This document shows positions 10,546 to 19,952 of a stretch of 64,000 bases of DNA, piece by piece (the stretch's first letter is position 1; every line of letters begins with the position of its first letter). The stretch covers positions 314,255 to 378,254 of the forward strand of contig NZ_GG668579.1 of the NCBI RefSeq assembly GCF_000160755.1. The letters run 5' to 3'. Below the pieces are notes generated by a model, which saw only the letters and a list, made by a program, of their open reading frames with translations, did no database searches and was not told the DNA's origin. A program made the position numbers and the translations under genes. This DNA comes from Proteus mirabilis ATCC 29906 (GTDB lineage Bacteria; Pseudomonadota; Gammaproteobacteria; Enterobacterales; Enterobacteriaceae).

Positions 10546-11610
10546 ATGCAAAACGACCGCCAATCTTCTGAAACCGTGATTCTGGGTGTCGATACCCATC
10601 TTGATATTCATGTCGGCGCTGTTATCAGTCAGGCAGGTAAACTGCTTGGAACTCACATTATTCAAACAAATCAAGCGGGCTATCTGGAACTACTTGATTG
10701 GGCACGTTCTTTCGGTAGCCTCGAACGAGCAGGCATCGAAGGAACAGGAACATATGGTGCCGCATTAACACGCTATCTCATCAAGAATAGCATTTATGTT
10801 GTTGAAGTTAACCGGCCAGATCGCTCAAAACGCCGCCTTGAAGGGAAGTCAGATCCACTAGATGCAGAAAATGCAGCCCGGACAGTGCTTTCAGGGAGCA
10901 GCAAGGCCATACCAAAAATGCAGTCAGGTGCATGTGAGGCTCTCCGGATTATTAGTGTTGCCCGACGTAGTGCAGTAAAAGCCTGTACGCAGGCGATTAA
11001 TCAGCTTCGTGCACTGCTGGTTAGTGCCCCGCAAGATGTTCGCGACAAACTCTGGAAATCGAAACCACACGAATGCGTAACCGCCTGCATTAACAGCGAA
11101 GTGTCAGAGCACTCACCGTTACGTATAGCCTTGTGCAGTACGCTTCGAAGCCTTGCGAAACGATGGATGGCCCTGACTGAAGAGTTGAATGAACTAGACG
11201 AATCACTAGATAAACTGACCCGCAAGTATGCCAGTAACCTTCGTAGCCAGTTTGGCGTTGGGCCACAGACGGCTGCAACACTGCTGGCAGTTGCGGGTGA
11301 TAACCCCGAACGTTTAAAAAATGAAGCGGCCCTGGCATCGCTCTGTGGCGTAAATCCACTGCCAGCATCATCAGGGAAAACAGTAAGGCACAGATTAAAC
11401 CGTGGTGGCTCACGTGAAGCAAACAATGCCCTGTGGACAATAGCCCTTGTACGTATGCGTAGCGATCCGCGCACGAGAATCTATGTCGACAGACGAACTG
11501 GTGAAGGGCTATCGACTAAAGAGATCCTGAGATGCCTAAAACGCTACATCGTCCGTGAGCTCTATCCATTGATTTTATCGGACCTCGCATATGCCAATCG
11601 CCGCTCTTGA
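10546..11610 (+). CDS. IS110-family transposase/recombinase
   Basis: A 354-residue DEDD transposase. The N-terminal RuvC-like domain starts with ILGVDTHLDIHVGAV (first Asp) and continues through GIEGTGTYGAAL (Glu) and RSKRRLEGKSDPLDAENAA (Asp pair). The C-terminal Transposase_20 part has FGVGPQTAATLLAVAGDNP and LCGVNPLPASSGKTVRHRLNRGG, with its conserved serine. The start at 10546 is preferred over 10477 because GGAGG lies at 10535-10539 and the protein then has family length. The frame is intact, so the element may be active. Confidence 0.88.
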   Translation: MQNDRQSSETVILGVDTHLDIHVGAVISQAGKLLGTHIIQTNQAGYLELLDWARSFGSLERAGIEGTGTYGAALTRYLIKNSIYVVEVNRPDRSKRRLEGKSDPLDAENAARTVLSGSSKAIPKMQSGACEALRIISVARRSAVKACTQAINQLRALLVSAPQDVRDKLWKSKPHECVTACINSEVSEHSPLRIALCSTLRSLAKRWMALTEELNELDESLDKLTRKYASNLRSQFGVGPQTAATLLAVAGDNPERLKNEAALASLCGVNPLPASSGKTVRHRLNRGGSREANNALWTIALVRMRSDPRTRIYVDRRTGEGLSTKEILRCLKRYIVRELYPLILSDLAYANRRS

Positions 11611-11835
<225 letters not shown>

Positions 11836-11846
11836 TGACCACTACA

Positions 11847-12005
11847 AAAGCTTATTGATGAACGAACTGATGATGTTTTGTATGGTGAACCATGATACAA
11901 AAAATGGACGATGGGCCGAATGATCTCATTTAATACATCTTCGCCTTATACCAACGCGAATGGAAGATTAAAAAAGTGGGCAAAAAATAATAACAATTTA
12001 AAGTA
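11847..12005 (+). pseudogene. 3' remnant of a second clbS/dfsB-like gene
   Basis: From LIDERTDDVLYG to KWAKNN this matches the last 50 codons of the intact clbS-like gene at 29447-29965, including KWTMGRMISFNTSSPY. One stop replaces a codon after YGEP. The 5' part is absent, replaced by the IS3-family element that ends at about 11846. It is a paralogous remnant; the downstream DNA is also shared with the intact copy. Confidence 0.75.
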
Positions 12006-12023
12006 AGCATCAGCGTCAAATTA

Positions 12024-12240
12024 ATGGCCGAAAAATCGCTCTATGCCCACATCCTTAATCTGACCACGCCGTGGCAGGTTAAATCCCTTGCTCTCAATAA
12101 AAATGCAGATTCTGTAACCGGAACAAAGAATTCTTCAAGGTGGCGATAATATTCCATTATGGAAAGCTAAATATGGCTTTCTGAGCCTTATTACCATGAC
12201 TAAGGAATACCCTATTATCAACAGTATAAAAATGTAGTTT
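12024..12240 (+). pseudogene. ISL3-family transposase 5' stub (copy 1)
   Basis: ATGGCCGAAAAATCG opens MAEKSLYAHILNLTTPWQVKSL, typical of the N-terminus of ISL3-family transposases. The frame then breaks after about 40 codons. The same stub in more decayed form follows the intact clbS-like gene at about 29983, so the clbS-ISL3 junction was duplicated as one piece. Confidence 0.6.
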
Positions 12241-12358
12241 GCAGGATGAGCGGGCTCTTTACCGTCCGCATTCGCAGGGAAATTGAAATCTATGTCACTC
12301 TGCCAGATCCAAAAATAAGGTTAAGGCCGCATTCCTTTGCGGCGTCTTATTCCTCTGT

Positions 12359-13280
12359 TCAGACCTTATCCATCATATAACGATGCGCTTTCGATGCTGC
12401 CTGGCGGCTTTAAAAATATAGCGCTTATCGTTTTTCAGTGCTTTCAGCCAAGAAGCAATATAACTTTCGTGCTGAACCTATCCGACAATCCCCAGATCCG
12501 CCATCAGGAACACGCTTCCCAGCTCGGCGATCAACTCTTCAAATGCATAATTTTCACTGCTAAATCTTCCTTTCATTTCGCGGTTCAGGCGACTTTTGCC
12601 ATCGCTCCAGTGAACAATCTCATGCAGATCCGTGGCATAAAAGCTAGCGGCATCGGAAAAAAACGACGTTCAGGTAACAAAACCTCATCTGTTGATGGCA
12701 TGAAAAAGGCGTTTTGTCCTTTCTCAATGATGTTAGCACCGCTGTTACAGAACAGATTTTCAGCCTGTGGCAACGCGTCAAACGTCGCTTGTGGGGCAAC
12801 GGTATCTGCCGTCAGTGAGAGGCCATCAATTTGTTCGACATTAAACACGACAAAGGTTTTCAGCATCGGGATATGGTCAATTTCTCCGGTGTCGTTTTCC
12901 TTCTCCAGGATGGTATAAAAAATGGCGGTCATGCCGTGCTAGTCCTTACGAACTTGCGCACCTTCTGCCCTAGCCTGTTTGTATGTCATCCAGCAGGAAT
13001 CACTGAATCCTCATTCTGATTCACTGCACCCGCTGTAGGCTGTGCCAGTAGCGTAGTTGGAAGGCATGCCGGACATACCCGGTACGCGCTGCCACGGACA
13101 CACTCAGGGTTTAACGCCTACTTCCAGTGTGGTAATGATGAGGTCGGTAACGATCTGATAAATATCGGTTCTGGTTTTGGAAAATTTCGTTTTTGAGGAG
13201 CCTGACGGGTCCAGCGGGGATACGCTGGCCGCCGTTGCGGTGTTAGAGGCACTTGTCTGAGTATGCAAGGAAGTGATCAT
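12359..13280 (-). pseudogene. ArdC-like antirestriction protein, broken
   Basis: The 922 bases can be read as one ArdC-type protein (N-terminal ssDNA-binding part plus zincin part) of about 305 residues, but with several lesions. The start at 13280 follows GGAGAA and gives TRTDIYQIVTDLIITTLEVGVKP, then a stop. Reading resumes with WMTYKQARAEGAQVRK, another stop, HGMTAIFYTILEKENDTGEIDHIPML, a frameshift near 12655, and DLHEIVHWSDGKSRLNREM with the HExxH zinc motif. A CAG-to-TAG change lies in GIVGQVQHE and a single-base deletion near the end. It would have protected incoming ssDNA from restriction; it is now dead. Confidence 0.8.
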
Positions 13281-13661
13281 AGTTTTTTCTCCATCAGTAA
13301 TGTGATTTTCATCTTCGTATCGCCTGACAGTTCGCTTTCTCGGCATCGTTCTGGCCCACAAGGGTGCAGCATGCGTGCACTTCACCCTTACGGGACCGGT
13401 TGTGCCGTGAAATGATTAACCGGAAGCTGATACGGGAACAAAAAGCACACAGGAGGAAAAATCGGTCCCTGCATAGCCGAACTTAGCGCCCTTTACTCCG
13501 TATTGGTGAAAAGTAGATTTGTGGTAATGAATTGGGGATTGGTACTGATAGAAACATCTTGTTGGCACCGAGATCTCAAAAAATGTCTAGAATTAAAACA
13601 GGTGTGCTTACCTTAATGTGATAGAGCCCTAAAACATGCATCTTCAAGTTAATTGTGCATG
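13281..13661. other. Intergenic, no gene seen
   Basis: There are 380 bases between the dead ArdC gene and the terminator of the receptor operon. No convincing reading frame, tRNA or repeat was found. The left part is G+C richer (ICE-like) and the right part is AT-rich, so a junction between acquired segments probably lies here, around 13500. Confidence 0.4.
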
Positions 13662-13696
13662 ATTATAAAAAAAAAGAGGCACCCATAGAGTACCTC
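13662..13696 (-). terminator. Terminator of the TonB receptor operon
   Basis: On the (-) strand GAGGTAC-TCTATGG-GTGCCTC forms a 7-bp stem with one G-T pair, followed at once by nine or more T. It lies 32 bases after the stop of the second receptor gene. This is a standard intrinsic terminator. Confidence 0.85.
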
Positions 13697-13728
13697 ACTT
13701 ACTTTATATCTTATTAAATCAGAATATA

Positions 13729-16107
13729 TTAAAAATCAATTTTGACATTTATCCCATAATTTCGACCCGGTAATGGGACTAAATATTTCAATTGAGAAGA
13801 TGCAGGTCTTGCTTCAGTATCGGTGAGATTATTAATAATAAAATCAACCGAAACATCTACCTTATCAAGGTGGTATTTTTTGCCAATCCCCGCATCAACT
13901 AACGTATAGGAAGGAAAGGCCATATCTCCACCATACATTAACCCACCGCTTTCTTTTTGTTTTTTATAGTAAGTTGCACTACTAAATGCAGTTAATTCAT
14001 CATGTTGGTAATAAATACTGATACCATGCTTTTCATTAGGTAAATTTGGCAAATAGTGACCTGCAATAAACAGTTTTCTTTTGCTTTTATTTTCGACAAA
14101 ATCACCAAATAGTGTAAATGTTAGATTGTGATCATGAGGCATTTCATATAAATATTTAAATTCATATTCTAATCCTTTTGTTTCAAGATCGGTGTCATCC
14201 CATTCCATAACAGGACCAGCACCACGACTGATACCCGTTAATCGTCTAAATTTAAAACCACTGTAGTCTGTTTTATACAAATTAAGTTTATTAGAGAAAT
14301 TGCCAATCTCAATAACAGATGATAATTCAATACTTTTGCTTTTTTCGGTATTAAATTCACTGTTTCCTTGTTCTTCAATTAAATAAGCATAATGAGGGCC
14401 ATGTGTATAAAGTTCATTAATTTCTGGTGCTCGATAAGAAATATTTTGTTGTAGTTTTAATGTCCATTCATCAATTGGTGTAAAAGATAGAGCGAGTGTA
14501 TTTGCACTTGTATCAAAATGACGGTTTTGTAAATTAGAACCTTGCCCTCTACCACGATTATAATTCGCTGGAATATTGAGATTATGTTGAGTGTAACCTT
14601 TACGATATCCAGCAGTGAGCTCAAAAGGAGATAAATTTAGCGATTCAACCCAATATATTCCGTACTCTTTGGTTAATACACTGGGTAAATAAGCATCATA
14701 ACCAGACGTTTTCAGATCACGATAATTACCGTTGATCCCAAACGCACCATTAAGTCGATTAAATAGCGGAGTATGTGCAGTTTCTAAAGCTAACTGATGG
14801 CTTTTTGTATTAAATACCGATGAAGCAATTTGGCCGACTAACTCTTCATCTTTAGATTCAGAATAAGAATAATAAAAAGCACTGTCTCTTAAAAATGGTG
14901 CTAAATGATCATGTTTTCCTTGTATATCTATTCTTCGATTACTATTTGAAACCGAAACAGGTTTATACCTTTCTCGAGTTGTTTTAGTTGTGAGATAAGC
15001 ATAGCCTGGCACTCCATACGATGTTTGAAAATCAGTGACAGAAAAACCTAAGTAACCGTCATCTCCGATATAAGAGAGTGATGCGTTACCACTTTGGCTT
15101 TTTAAAAAGCTATTGGGAATTTCGTTATTATTATTTTCAACATAATGCTTTGGAGGTGTGACATGTTCAATAGATGTGGGGCTACCAGGTTTATATCGTA
15201 AGTTAGGTTCATTATCTACATAACCAATACCTGAAAAATAGTCCTTATCTTTAAAGGTATATTTATCATCCTCGCTTAACTCATATTCAACCTGATATTT
15301 TTTCCAAAACTCACTAATGTAAGGATACGCTTCAGGGTTACGGCTAGTAAACACTTTCATATCCACTTGGCATTGATCACGTAATGCAGAGTGGTCTTTT
15401 AGCTGTTGATAGCTATAGCAAGCACCAACTTTAGAGCGTGTTGGAATTTTATATTTTGAGACTCGTTTAGTAGCACCGGAAAGATTAAAAATCCAGTTTT
15501 CTTTATTACTGAATTTAATATTTACTGATCCACCGTTACCATTATTAGTGCTACCATTAAATGTCACGGCACCTGAAATTGCTTTTTCAGGAAACTGTGT
15601 CATTATTCGATCATCCCACAAATGAATTGCACCACCACTGCTGCTACCACCATAAAGTAGTGCTTCGGAGCTTTTACTAATTGATATTTCGTTAATTCTA
15701 TTCATATCAACAGGAATAGGCATATTCCCACTAATAAATGAAACATCATTAATCGGAAGATTATTAACTAAAATCCCGACTCTATTGCCAGAGAGACTTC
15801 GAATAACAGGCCTTGCCGCATTTGGGCCAAAACCTTCCGCTTGTACACCAGCAACTTTTGAAACGGTATTACCAATCGTATTTGTTTTTATTTGTTCAAG
15901 TTGTTTTCCTTTTATCTCTTCTCGATTATTGAGTAATAAAGAGGAGAATGTCTCTTTGTTTTTTATTGATGTTGCTTTAACAGTAATAACATCGTTTGAT
16001 GTTTCTTTTTCTTGGCTTTTATCTTGATTATTCTCTTTTCCATATAAAGGAGACGACAAAAGTATAAGTAAAATAATAGAGAGTTTACTTTTTTTCATGA
16101 TATTCAT
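13729..16107 (-). CDS. TonB-dependent outer-membrane receptor
   Basis: A 792-residue protein with signal peptide (MKKSKLSIILLILLSSPLYG), a plug domain and a 22-strand barrel. In the plug, GNRVGILVNNLPINDVSF, INEISISKSSEALLYGGSSSGGAIHLWDD and a TonB-box-like NDVITVKA segment are visible. The C-terminus RNYGINVKIDF ends in an aromatic residue as in outer-membrane barrels. The start codon lies two bases from the end of the upstream receptor gene without a clear binding site, suggesting coupled translation. The likely substrate is a metal or metal chelate, inferred from the shared operon and Zur-like operator. A second start at 16098 (MKKSKL) is equally possible. Confidence 0.85.
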   Translation of the reverse strand: MNIMKKSKLSIILLILLSSPLYGKENNQDKSQEKETSNDVITVKATSIKNKETFSSLLLNNREEIKGKQLEQIKTNTIGNTVSKVAGVQAEGFGPNAARPVIRSLSGNRVGILVNNLPINDVSFISGNMPIPVDMNRINEISISKSSEALLYGGSSSGGAIHLWDDRIMTQFPEKAISGAVTFNGSTNNGNGGSVNIKFSNKENWIFNLSGATKRVSKYKIPTRSKVGACYSYQQLKDHSALRDQCQVDMKVFTSRNPEAYPYISEFWKKYQVEYELSEDDKYTFKDKDYFSGIGYVDNEPNLRYKPGSPTSIEHVTPPKHYVENNNNEIPNSFLKSQSGNASLSYIGDDGYLGFSVTDFQTSYGVPGYAYLTTKTTRERYKPVSVSNSNRRIDIQGKHDHLAPFLRDSAFYYSYSESKDEELVGQIASSVFNTKSHQLALETAHTPLFNRLNGAFGINGNYRDLKTSGYDAYLPSVLTKEYGIYWVESLNLSPFELTAGYRKGYTQHNLNIPANYNRGRGQGSNLQNRHFDTSANTLALSFTPIDEWTLKLQQNISYRAPEINELYTHGPHYAYLIEEQGNSEFNTEKSKSIELSSVIEIGNFSNKLNLYKTDYSGFKFRRLTGISRGAGPVMEWDDTDLETKGLEYEFKYLYEMPHDHNLTFTLFGDFVENKSKRKLFIAGHYLPNLPNEKHGISIYYQHDELTAFSSATYYKKQKESGGLMYGGDMAFPSYTLVDAGIGKKYHLDKVDVSVDFIINNLTDTEARPASSQLKYLVPLPGRNYGINVKIDF

Positions 16108-16108
16108 A

Positions 16109-18190
16109 TTAGAATGTAAGAGTAGCGCCTAAGATAATATTACGACCAGGTAAATACATTTCATCTTTAATATAAGAGGTGCTGTCTTTCCCTTTTACAT
16201 CAAAGATATTATTAATCTTGGCGTATAAGGTATAATCTGTGTTATCTAAATAACCAATATATTCACTACCTAAACTAACTGTGTTATAAGCCTCTGTGGA
16301 TGTTTCATAGTCTGCTGTTTTATTCTGTTTTCCAAAATAATCAATGCGAATTTGTCCAATTACGTTTTCTGTAAAACTATGTTTAATATAAGTACTTAAA
16401 CGATAAGCCGGTATTCTTGGTATATTTCCCTTATTGTGTAGTAAATTTGCTCTAACATAATCACCAGAAATACCAATTAAGCTATCTTGGTTATAGTAAT
16501 AATCAATATTTCCTTCTATACCTTTAAACTGTGCATCATTTTGAACATATTGTAATGAACGATAGCCATTATTTAATTCAGTCCCCGTAAATTGACCGTA
16601 AATATAATTATTAATACGGTTATAATAGGCACTCATATTGAATTGAATATCACCTGTTACTTTAGTTATTCCAATATCAATATTATTTGCAGCCTCTGCG
16701 GTTAAATTAGGATCGCCTTTTTCAATAGTTCGACTTGCAGCATGAACACCATTCGCGTAAAGCTCTTCTGCAACAGGTAATCTTTTCGTGTGTGAAAGTG
16801 ATAAATTTAAAAAATAGTCTTGTGTAAAATTCCATGCTAATCCAGCAGAAATAGAAGATGCACTCTGCTTATTATTTTTTTGAGTTTCTCTATTTAACAG
16901 TGATTGCCACTCTTGGCGAAATCCTAATTCATAGCGAAAATCACCTAATTGGTATTCTTCTAATAAAAAGAGTGAGTGATTTTTTGTTTTTGTTGACGGT
17001 ACATAAGCTTCTTCTCCTTGAGCACTAAAATCACGCTGGTTAAATTGCCCGCCAATAACACCATGCCAACCCCAAATAGGTTGATGTGTAAATGTCAGTC
17101 TTAATTCATCGCCTTTGTTTTTAAATGAGGTACTGACTTCATTTCCTTCTTTTTCATCATGATGATAATCGGTTCTGACCGCACTGAAACGTATTGATTC
17201 AATACCAGTAAATGGATTGTTTTTTTCACCACGAAGATCCCATCGTTTGCTATCCATAACAATATAAGGAATACCATGTTGATGTTGTTCATCAGGGTAT
17301 TCATGATTGTGATTATGATGATGATGGCCGATTAAAGGAGGGCGAATTGGGGCGTGATGATGGTGATCATCTTCATGATCATGAAAATGCGTATGACCAG
17401 GCAGCCCATATCGACGATGTTGTTCACCATAACCAATCCCTATATAACCGTCATCAAAAAGCCAGGATACACCAATATTTGCCGATTGGTTATCTTGATA
17501 AGATCCTGCTAAACGGCTAGTTTCTCCTTGATGTAAAGGTTCTGGTTGTTTGTAATCACTTTGATAACGTTTAGTACCCTCAAGGCGAAGCGCCAAATTA
17601 TTTTCTCCTAACGTTAATCCTACTGATCCTGTATTTCCTTTAGAAACAGAATCGTATTGATAATGCAATTCACCCTCATAGCCTTTTTCAGGCACTGACA
17701 TAGGAATCTTGCTATCAATAACATTAATTGCACCGCCTATTGTGCCTCCTCCATAAAGTAATGTTGAAGGGCCTTTTAATACTTCAATGCGTTGACTTAA
17801 AAAGGGTTCACTGGTGATTGTATGATCTGCACCAATAGAGGATACGTCCATAAGATCACTACCACTGTGTAATACCTTGACTCGATTGCCTGACATTCCT
17901 CGAATAACTGGATGAACTGAGCCTCCACCAAAAAAGCTGGCATGAAAACCTGGTAAGGATGTTAAGGTTTCAGCAATCGAGGCACTACGATTAGCGCGTA
18001 GATCTTCTTGTGTCAGAACAGAAACGGGGATCGCCATTTTCTCTTGCGGAGTATGCAAAGGTGTTGAATAGACCTCTAATACCTCATTGTTCCGATTTTC
18101 AGTTGATTTTATTGCAGGGCTTGCATTTGCAAATAAGGAATAACTCATTGAAATAAAAAATGTTGTATAATTAAAAATAGATTTTTTCAT
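16109..18190 (-). CDS. TonB-dependent receptor with His-rich loop, ZnuD-like
   Basis: A 693-residue receptor: signal peptide (MKKSIFNYTTFFISMSYSLFANA), TonB-box-like EVLEVYSTPL, plug (GNRVKVLHSGSDLMDVSS, VLKGPSTLLYGGGTIGGAINVID) and barrel ending in GATLTF. Around residues 270-310 two His/Asp-rich clusters (HFHDHEDDHHHHAP and HHHHNHNHEYPDEQHQH) form an extracellular loop, as in the zinc receptor ZnuD of Neisseria. Zinc uptake is therefore the best guess. The start at 18190 is chosen because it follows GGCGGAT and begins a normal signal peptide; 18202 is also in frame. It is the first gene of the pair, directly behind a Zur-box-like operator. Confidence 0.85.
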   Translation of the reverse strand: MKKSIFNYTTFFISMSYSLFANASPAIKSTENRNNEVLEVYSTPLHTPQEKMAIPVSVLTQEDLRANRSASIAETLTSLPGFHASFFGGGSVHPVIRGMSGNRVKVLHSGSDLMDVSSIGADHTITSEPFLSQRIEVLKGPSTLLYGGGTIGGAINVIDSKIPMSVPEKGYEGELHYQYDSVSKGNTGSVGLTLGENNLALRLEGTKRYQSDYKQPEPLHQGETSRLAGSYQDNQSANIGVSWLFDDGYIGIGYGEQHRRYGLPGHTHFHDHEDDHHHHAPIRPPLIGHHHHNHNHEYPDEQHQHGIPYIVMDSKRWDLRGEKNNPFTGIESIRFSAVRTDYHHDEKEGNEVSTSFKNKGDELRLTFTHQPIWGWHGVIGGQFNQRDFSAQGEEAYVPSTKTKNHSLFLLEEYQLGDFRYELGFRQEWQSLLNRETQKNNKQSASSISAGLAWNFTQDYFLNLSLSHTKRLPVAEELYANGVHAASRTIEKGDPNLTAEAANNIDIGITKVTGDIQFNMSAYYNRINNYIYGQFTGTELNNGYRSLQYVQNDAQFKGIEGNIDYYYNQDSLIGISGDYVRANLLHNKGNIPRIPAYRLSTYIKHSFTENVIGQIRIDYFGKQNKTADYETSTEAYNTVSLGSEYIGYLDNTDYTLYAKINNIFDVKGKDSTSYIKDEMYLPGRNIILGATLTF

Positions 18191-18207
18191 ACTATCCGCC
18201 ATTTTTT

Positions 18208-18225
18208 GTTATGTTATAACATATC
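18208..18225 (-). promoter_or_regulatory. Zur-box-like operator
   Basis: A perfect 14-bp palindrome TATGTTATAACATA (18210-18223) sits in GTTATGTTATAACATATC. This is very close to published bacterial Zur sites and similar to the enterobacterial znu operator. It lies at the predicted transcription start, just upstream of the His-rich receptor gene, so bound Zur-Zn would block transcription. Match and position are seen; Zur control is inferred. Confidence 0.65.
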
Positions 18226-18227
18226 AC

Positions 18228-18257
18228 ATTGTATGTATATATAATTATCATTAGCAA
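18228..18257 (-). promoter_or_regulatory. Promoter of the receptor operon, with Fur-like half
   Basis: The (-) strand reads TTGCTA (18252-18257), 18 bases, TACAAT (18228-18233), and the Zur-like palindrome follows. The spacer contains TAATGATAATTAT, which matches the 5' part of the Fur consensus but not the 3' part. Fur input is only a possibility in such AT-rich DNA. Confidence 0.45.
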
Positions 18258-18493
18258 GTGATTATTTAAAAAATAATAAAAATTTGGGCTGTCCTAGATA
18301 AGGTTTAAGTTTTAACTATCTGTTTTAGAATACTTAATTGCTTCTTTGCAGCTTGGCGTATTAAACGGGTTATTGTTAAATCTGGTGTATGGCACCATCA
18401 GACAATGCTCCGATCTGATGCTTCATCCTCTGCATACTGGGGTTGACGGTGTAAGTATCCCGCATAATTAATTTGCCAACGAAGGAGATCGCT

Positions 18494-18850
18494 ATGCGTA
18501 AAGCCTGTTTTACTGAGCATCAGATCATCGCCGTAATTAAGTCGGTTGAAACCGGGCGGACTGTTAAAGTTGATGACTTTAACCGTGAGACATTGTCGAT
18601 TAAAATCATTCTGAATCTGCCAGATCTGCGAATGATCCGTGTACTCGACAGGATCGCGGCAAACTGCGGCTACCCGATCATGCTGCACATGAATAATGGT
18701 CCAGAATTTATCTCACTGATACTGGCTGAATGGGCAGAAAAACATGCAGTAAAACGGGATCTTATCCAGCCAGGTAAGCCGACGCAGGACACTTTCATTG
18801 AATACTTTAACCGGACATACCGTACATACGCGATTTTTATATATTCATGA
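18494..18850 (+). pseudogene. Collapsed IS3-family (IS51/IS407-like) transposase
   Basis: The frame begins like an OrfA (MRKACFTEHQIIAVIKSVETGRTVK), after GAAGGAG, and then jumps directly into the OrfB catalytic core: DDFNRETLSIKI, LDRIAANCGYPIMLHMNNGPEF (second Asp changed to Asn), and KPTQDTFIEYFNRTYRT. About half of the element, between the OrfA helix-turn-helix and mid-OrfB, is missing, so a single fused frame is left. The aspartate-to-asparagine change and the lost C-terminus rule out activity. The 280 bases after it show no feature. Confidence 0.75.
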
Positions 18851-19129
18851 TCAGACGTGAGATAAATAACGAATTGGAGTGGGTTTAAACAGGTTATAAC
18901 GAATAGGTTACTGTAATTAATTTTCAGTATATGTAAGAGAATTTCGAGTCCGTTTACCATGCTGTGTAAACGCCTTTTTCAAAAGTGACCATCCTGGCGG
19001 TCGCGGTCACCGAACTCGACAATAAAGCGACTCTATTACTATACGCCAGTTCCTCAGCGGCATTGTCCATTTTTGCGAGGCAATCCGTCAGACAGTGCGG
19101 GGTTAGGATTGAAGCCACAGAGCACCGTT

Positions 19130-19460
19130 ATCACTGGATACAATGGTACGTTGGCTCAATCTCAGGCTACGTGGGTATTGTACTATGGACGCTTTTGTCA
19201 ATCAGTAATGGATTATATAGCCAGACATATCGATCTGTACCTTGCTAAATGGGTTACCCGTAAATACAAGAGGGGACACGGTAGTCTGGTTCAAGCGTAT
19301 GAATGATTAGACAGGATCCGGAATGTTAAACTCAGTTTGTTTGCACACTGGACTATTTGTACGCGATGTTACCAGTCAACTACAAGAGCCAGATGACGGG
19401 ATACTGCCACGTCCGGCTCCGTGGGAGTGGAGGGGGAAAGTTCCCCTCCACGACGCGATA
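19130..19460 (+). pseudogene. Group II intron remnant: maturase C-terminus and RNA 3' end
   Basis: Reading with one frameshift gives VRWLNLRLRG, then YYGRFCQSVMDYIARHIDLYLAKWVTRKYKRGHGSLVQAYE, a TGG-to-TGA stop, and LDRIRNVKLSLFAHW. This is the C-terminal (maturase/DNA-binding) part of bacterial group II intron reverse transcriptases. It is followed directly by domain V and a domain VI-like hairpin (GTGGAGGGG pairing with CCCCTCCAC). The 5' part of the intron is absent. Confidence 0.8.
19386..19419 (+). ncRNA. Group II intron domain V
   Basis: A 34-nt hairpin with the domain V signature: GAGCC at the 5' side pairs with GGCTC at the 3' side. The middle reads GATGACGGG, ATAC loop, TGCCACGTC, with the usual two-base bulge. 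Length and layout agree with bacterial domain V. The first AGC of the catalytic triad region is kept. Confidence 0.85.
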
Positions 19461-19508
19461 ACCTCATATAATACTAGAAAATAAAAATCAGATAAATGAT
19501 AGTGTTCA

Positions 19509-19708
19509 CTACTTTTTAGTGATACACCTTGCAGAATGTACCATTGCAACAAATCCTGCTGCTATCATCATAGTATCTTTCAGAACTAACCTTCCCGCAC
19601 CGGAAAGATAAGGAAACTCAGTATGAGCATCTGCTCCATGTACCCAGGTTTCAGGTGTAAACACCAAAAATGTTAATGTGACAAATGGCGTAAGAAACAC
19701 TAAGGCAG
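19509..19708 (-). pseudogene. C-terminal piece of a DUF417 (YkgB-like) membrane protein
   Basis: The translation SALVFLTPFVTLTFLVFTPETWVHG, then FPYLSGAGRLVLKDTMMIAAGFVAM, matches the C-terminal half of DUF417 inner-membrane proteins such as YkgB. The N-terminal half is missing. At about 19708 the sequence changes directly into a fimbrial usher fragment in another frame, so the two genes were joined by a deletion. Confidence 0.65.
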
Positions 19709-19925
19709 AGCCCTTTCCATTTATTATTAAGATAAACATCAGCATAGTACTTTCCTGCTGGAGTTGGATTTCCTTGATTGAAACGATGAATATCTAACGT
19801 CGTCTTCCCTTGAGTATGCTGTAAAAAACTGGGATCAAATTCAGCATATTTCATAGCCACTGTGTCCATGGAAAAAACTCCCAGTGAAATAAATATGGCA
19901 GGCAGGAATGAATGATGTTCAGTTT
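19709..19925 (-). pseudogene. Fimbrial usher, N-terminal stub
   Basis: The sequence gives a hydrophobic signal-peptide-like FLPAIFISLGVFSMDTVA, then EFDPSFLQHTQGKTTLDIHRFNQGNPTPAGKYYADVYLNNKWKG, the typical usher N-terminal domain. It is cut at NNKWKG and joined to a DUF417 remnant. It follows the chaperone gene as in chaperone-usher operons. The start codon region is itself frameshifted. Confidence 0.75.
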
Positions 19926-19952
19926 AAGTGCAATATTTCATAAATATTATCC

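Noticed and set aside
12337..12918. 193-codon (+) open frame
   Set aside because: It is antisense to the ArdC pseudogene, whose conserved HEIVHW motif reads on (-).
13386..13661. Possible small gene or sRNA before the receptor terminator
   Set aside because: No frame with a ribosome site and no stable structure apart from the operon terminator.
18985..19248. 87-codon (+) open frame
   Set aside because: It is an alternate frame of the group II intron maturase remnant; no similarity of its own.
19130..19460. Retron reverse transcriptase
   Set aside because: Only the maturase-type C-terminus is present and it is followed by a canonical domain V, so it is a group II intron.
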